From Planctomycetota bacterium (GTDB lineage: Bacteria; Planctomycetota; PUPC01; JABMSA01), in assembly GCA_013202185.1 (NCBI GenBank), contig JABMSA010000069.1, positions 1 to 7,001 of the forward strand: a DNA stretch of 7,001 bases, read 5' to 3'. Positions 1 to 6,000 of this stretch are shown here, piece after piece. Within the stretch, counting starts at the first letter, position 1. The number at the start of each line of letters is the position of its first letter. The position numbers and the translations under genes were made by a program. Below the pieces are notes generated by a model, which saw nothing but the letters and a program-made list of their open reading frames with translations, did not search any database and was not told where the DNA came from.

Positions 1-3000
1 AAGTCTTCGACCACTTCGGGCGTGATGATCTCGAGCAGGCGCTCCAACTCGGTTGGCGTGAAGCCGTCGTTGGCCACGTGCTGCTGGATGGCGAGGGCAT
101 CGGCCTTGCTGAGGCCGGCCGGGAATTCGGCGCGCATCAGCTCGCCTAGCTTTGCAAGCTCGTTGGCGGTGGTGCGCTGTTGGTCGCGGAGGAGGTCGGT
201 GAGCCTGCGCAGGGTGCGGCCCTGGCGCATGTACCACAGCTCCGAGCCGTCGAGGTCGGCGCCGTCGCGCGATTCGATGGCCGAGACCATCGCCTGCACG
301 AGCTTTTCTTCGGCCACGGCCGATGCGCTCACCCGGTGTATCTGCTCGTAGACGGGTGTGATCGGCCCGATCGATGCGGCCGGATCGGGAATCCGCGGCA
401 CGCCGATGAGCGTGTAGACCGGGCTCGGCGGATCGTCGGCCATACGCTGATACTGGCCGGCCGAGCGCGCGATATCGATCGAGCCCCTTGTGGCGGCAAT
501 GTAGTCCGGACCGGGCGCGCCCGGGATGCTCAGCGGATTGGTCGGGTCGCGATGGCTCGCGAACATGCCAAACGCCGACGCAAACAAGCAGACCCTTGCC
601 AGCCTGCGTCGCCGGTCGGCCTCCCGATCCATGTAGTCCTTGAGCCAATCGTCGTTGCGACGCCGGCGGCGGGCGTTGCTGGGGATGCCTACCCTGTTGC
701 CCACGCTCGGACGGTTGGTGCAGTACCAGTTTCGGGCGCTGCGGTCCATGCTTGCGCCGCCGCCGTTGTAGGAGTCGGAGCCGGGCGCAGGTGGCGAGTC
801 GTTGCCGTTGTCGTTGGCGGCGTCGTCGGCCATGTCGCCGGCGCCCTCGTCCGACGGCTGGGTGGTGTTGCCGTCACCGTCACCCGGGCCGGGCCCGCCC
901 GAGCCGGGCTCGCCGGGCTCGACCACGCCGCCGCCGTTTGGATCGAGGTTCGGGCGTATCAGCTCCCAGAACGGCCACACGTTTTGCGCGATCCAGTTGA
1001 ACCAGTTGCGTTGGGCGTTGTTGATGAAGCCGTTCAGGAACTGCCATTCGGCCATGTACAGCAGCTCGGAGATGAGCACGTTGATGCCGGGCAACTGGTA
1101 TGCCATGTCGCAGATGTTGATCATTTCGATGGTCCATTGCAGCCAGCCGCCGTCCGGCCGTGGCGTGACGATAATGAGAATCGCACACGGCTGGCCCAGC
1201 CCGTTGGTGTATTGAGTTACCTGCGGCGGAGCCGGCCCGCCGACCGGGAACGAGCTGACGTAGATGGTCGTCTCGCACGGGTCGCTTGTTCCGTCGCCCA
1301 CTCGTATGACGATCTGCCCCGCGCTGGGGTCGTTGACGACGACGTCGGCGCCGATCGGCAATGCGGGCACCTGCGGAATGCCGCCGATGACGCCCACGTA
1401 CACGCCCATTCCGTCGGGCACTGAGAATGACACGGGCAGCGTGACGGTCATGTTGCCGCCTCGAACGCTGATGGTGCCGGCGAGGGTCTCGAAGCCCACG
1501 TAGAGCGACGGCGTAACGGTGAACCGCCGGTTCTGGCCGGCGCCGAGGTAGCCGTGGTGGATTTCAGGATCGAACAGGGTCATGCCTGCCAGGCCGCCGC
1601 CGGGGTTGATGTTGAGGTCGGTGATCGTGTCGCCAAGGTTGTGCACTTCGAAGGTCTTGGCGAGGGTGCTCGGGGCGCTGCCCACTTCCTGAACGCTGAA
1701 GTTGAAGTTTTGGAAGTGCACGTTGAGGTTGACGAGCGCCGAGTCGGTGATGTTCTCGTCCTCGCCGGCCAGGCCGAAGTTGCTGAGCGTGGCCGTGAAC
1801 GAAAGGTTCGGGGCCGGAAGGTCTTGCCCGTGCATCACAAGCGTCACGTTGGCGGTCTGGCCGGGGCCCAGCGTCAGCATCTGGTCCATCGAGCCGCTGC
1901 CGACGAAGCCGACGATCAATTCCGGAGGCACGTTGGCCACGCCAACGAGTACCTGATGTGGGTTGTTGTCGTTGTTGCGAACGGCTATGCTGCGCCGCTG
2001 GTCGTAGTCGCGGTCGATGTTGAAGTTGAAGACGTTTTGCACAAACACGACCCCGCGGCCGATGTAAATGCTCCGAATGGCCGTGGCGGTGGTGCCGTGG
2101 GGCGTTGAGCTTTCGGCGTAGAAGTCGTACCACTGTTCGCGAGCGAGTGGCGCCGAAACACACTGGTGGCTGGTGCCGGGCACGCCCGTGGTCTCCGTCC
2201 ACGCTTCAACCACCGGAGCCCCGCCCGCCGGCTGCTCGCGATAGAAGATGCTCGTGGACGACGAGACGTTGGTTTGCCACTGGAAGGCCACGGTGTTCGA
2301 GCCGAGCGTTGTGCCGTCGGCGGGCGACAGGGCGCTGATGATCGGGCCTTCGCTCACGTTGAACGTCACAGATGCCGAGAGCGTCTGGCCGGTGCCGGTC
2401 CGCGAGACGTCGGCCTGGAGGCCTGCCGAAGCCGGCGTGCCGGGATCGGTGGGAACACTCACGGGAATCGTCACAGACGTCTGCTGCCCTATTCCCAGCG
2501 AAATCTGCGTGGTGGGCAGTTGAGCCCAGCCTGCCGCCGCGCCCGACAGGGCGAGGTCGAACGTTCCGGCCTGGTTTGAAGTGTTCTTGACCGTGAGCGT
2601 CGCATTGACCTGCTGCCCGCGGCTTACGTTTGTCGTTGCGGCCAGCCCTACGGTGTAGGAGGTCGTGAGTTCGGTTGCGGTCACGCTCACCGGTGTGGAG
2701 AGGTTGAGCACGTCGGACGCCGGCGTGACGGCCGTTACGTTTATGACGGTATTGTGCGAGCCGGCCGAGAGGCCCGCGCAGTAGAACACCAGCGGGGCCG
2801 ATTGCCCGGGCGCCAGCACCACCGGAACGCCCGAGTTCAACGTCAGCCATGCCGCCGGGCTGCCGGCCGCCGTGACGTTGAGGGCTACGCCGCCGCTGTT
2901 GCGCAGCGTGTAGGTGAGCGGCGTGGCCTGGCCCGCCCACACGTGCGCCGTCGACGGCGTGATGGTGAGGCCCGGCACGTCGCTTGTGGCCGTGGCGCTG

Positions 3001-6000
3001 TTGTTGCCTTCGTTGCTCTCGCCCACGTGGTTGGACGGATCAATGGTGGCCCTGAGAACGTGATGACCCGGCGATGCCGTCCAACTGACGGTGAGCGTGC
3101 GCACCTCGCCGGACGCCATGCCGTTTAAGTTGAGCGTGGCGAAAGAGCTGTTGTCTGCGTAGAACTGCACCGCAACGCCGCCGGTGTAAGCGGCGCCGGT
3201 GTTTCGAACAACGGCCTCGAGGCCCACGGCCTCTCCGGGCATCGGATCGGTCGTCGAAGGCGTGAGAGAGTCGGCCACGAAATCGGGCTGCGGCACCACG
3301 GGCAGCGCCTGGCTGACCGTATTGTCGCCTTCATTGCTTTCGCCGATGCCGTTGCGGCTGTCGGCCTTCATCATAACGGTGTGCGATCCGCCGGTGACCA
3401 GCCACGATGCCGACACGCCGGTGGTTTGCCCGGTGGCGAGGCCGTTGATGGTCTTGCCGCCGATCGCGCTGCCGTTGATGTAAATGGTTGCTGAGAACGA
3501 CTGGACTGTGCCGACTTCCGCACGAACGTCGGCCGTGAAGGTCACGCGGTCGCCTGCGGCGAGAGAGCCCGGAACCTGGAGGTTCTCGGCTATCAGATTG
3601 CAGCGGACCACGCTGACGGTGTCGGTCAGTTCGTTGTCGTTCTCGTTGGTCTCGGGCACGTCGTCGTCCGGATCAACCACCACACGGATCTGGTGGTCGC
3701 CGCCGGTGCGTGTCCACGGCAGCTCAACGTCAATGCTGTCGCCCGAGGCTACATAAGCTATGCCGACTGACGCAGTTTTCCTGCCGTCGACGTAGAGCTC
3801 GGCTTTCGTCGGGCTGGCCATGTCGGTTGCGCCGGTATTTCCGATAGACGCCACCACTTTCGAGGCTCCGCCGTCGCCGAGGTCGCCGGTGTAGTTCAGC
3901 GAGTCGACTGTGAGGTTGACCGAGCCGGTGTAGTACCAGTATCCGTTGCTCACGGCCTGGTTGCCGTTGGCATCGGTGGCGTTGATCATATAGCGCACCA
4001 CCTTCGGCGTGGCCGTTGCAGGGATGGTGGCCTGGTAGACGTCGGTGGCGGCTTGTTGGGCCATCGGCATTCGCTGCCAGATTGTTCCGTGTGTGTACCA
4101 CAGGCTGGCGGTTTCCACGCCCATGCTGTCGGTTATTTCAACACTGATGTCGACGTCGTCGCTCACACCCGGCGTGGCGGGGGCCTGCGACGGGTCGGCG
4201 ATGGTCGGCGGCATGTTGTCGAGCCGGAACGTTGCCTGCTGCTCGGCTTCTGTACGCCCGAGATTGTCGATCGCCCAGTAGTGCAGCACGTGCTCGCCCT
4301 GGGCGAGCGTCGGGCGGGCCGTTGAGCCTGCCACGTGAACGACATCGGTGTCGTCCCAGATGTAGTCTATTCCGCTGACACCCGCGCCGGCGTCGTCGGC
4401 TGCTATCGTGATCGTCGGGGCGGATGCGTACCACTCGGGCCCGTAGCCGTCGGGCACGCTCGGATTAACCGTCAGCCTCGAGACCGGCGGCAGGGTGTCG
4501 ATGCCGAAATAGCCGGTAGTCGTGGCCGTTCTGCCGCTGGCGATCGACGCGCGTGCGATCACGCTGTGCCGGCCGTCGCCGGTGATGGCCTCGGGACCGG
4601 CGTAGACTCGCCAGAGGACTTCGTCATCTACACGAATCTCGATGACCGTTTCGGGCGGCCCGGTCGCGCTCACCGTCGCCTCCACGTCGCCGTCGTACCA
4701 GTCGGGCCCGCCCGTGCCGGCAAAGGCGATGTCGACGCTCATCGGGGTGTCGTCGTATTTTATTTCGACGGTCTGCTCGGCCTCGACCTGACCGTAGAGA
4801 TCAACTGCCTGGTAGTGCAGCGTGTTGATGCCGCCCGGCGCGGCGAAGCTCGCAGTGGCGCCGGAAACAACAACCTGCGCTTCGGCGTTCCACCAGTAGC
4901 GAATCTCCTTTACACCCACGCCGGCGTCGGTTGCGGCCAGGTGAACGGTCGGCTGGGTAACGAACCAGCCGTCGTTGCCGTCGGGCCAGCGCGGCGAAGT
5001 CGTCATCGTTGTGATCGGCGGATTCAGATCTATCACGAACGTGTCGCTTGCGGCTGCGGTCCTGCCGCGGGCGGTCGTTATCCTGGCGACGGCCGAGTGC
5101 GTGCCTTCGCCGCTGACGGTTACCGGGGTTGCGTAGGCCGTCCATCCGCCGCCATCGGTTCTTATTTCGGTCGCCGCAACCGGCACGCCGTCGCCGTCGG
5201 ATGCGACGCTCACGTCCACGTCGCCTGTGAACCAATCGGGCCCGCCCGGCCCGGCGAGAGCTATCGACACGCTCGGGGCGGTATCATCGTACTTGATCTC
5301 GGCGGTGTGCTCGGCTTCGGCGTGGCCATTGGCGTCTACGGCATAGTAGTGCAGTGTGTTGATGCCGCCCGGCCCTGCGAATGACGCCGAAGAGCCCGCG
5401 ACTACGGTCTCGGGCTCGCCGTTCCACCAGTAACGGATTTCCTGCACGCCACTGCCGGGGTCGCCGGCGGTCAGTTGCACCTGTGGCTGCGTGAGGAACC
5501 AGTTGTCGAGGCCGTCGGGCGCCGGCGGCAACGTGGCAAGGATCGTTGTGGGTCCGCCGACGTCGATGTTGAAGGTCTCGCTCGACTGCGCGGTCTTGCC
5601 GTTGGTCGTCTCGATGCGTGCGCGCACGGTGTGCTGCCCGTCTCCGGTCACGGTAGCGGCGGCCAGGTAGGCCGTCCAGGGGCCGCTGTCGACCTTGATC
5701 TCGGTGCTGATAACGTCCAGGCCGTCGCCGTTGGGCACAACTGTTGCGACGACGTCGCTTTCATACCATCCGGGGCCGCCGAGTGTGCCTGCGAGTTGGA
5801 TAGCCACGCTGGGCGACGAGCCGTCGTACTTGATCTCGGCCGTCTGCTCGGTCTCGGCGTGCCCGTAGCTGTCGACGGCGAAGAAGTGCACCGTGTTGAC
5901 GCCTGCCGGCGCCGGGAAGCTCGCCGACGAGCCCGCGACGACCGTCTCGGCATCGGCGTTCCACCAGTAGTGGATCTCGGCTACGCTCGAGCCGGCGTCG

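Noticed and set aside
3..302. Possible EF-hand or dockerin loops (RDGADLDGSEL and ANDGFTPTELE)
   Set aside because: Neither keeps the D-x-[DN]-x-D-G spacing with Glu or Asp at position 12 that an EF-hand or dockerin loop needs.
180..1424. Long plus-strand ORF of 414 codons
   Set aside because: It is exactly in register with the minus-strand codons (reverse complement of each codon) and is open only because UUA, CUA and UCA are rare in the real gene. Its translation has no domain-like pattern.
2505..2519. LPTTQ as a sortase-type LPxT signal
   Set aside because: It lies inside a beta-sandwich domain more than 800 residues before the end of the open frame. It lacks the Gly and is not followed by a hydrophobic segment and a basic tail.
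2206..2940. Minus-strand ORF of 244 codons in another frame
   Set aside because: It overlaps the NEW3-like and CARDB-like coding sequence out of frame, is Arg/His/Gly-rich as expected of a shifted GC-rich frame, and has no recognisable domain.
4212..4214. In-frame Met before PPT as an alternative gene start
   Set aside because: Homologous repeat sequence continues in frame upstream without a break, and there is no reason to place an initiation site in the middle of the repeat-to-Ig junction.
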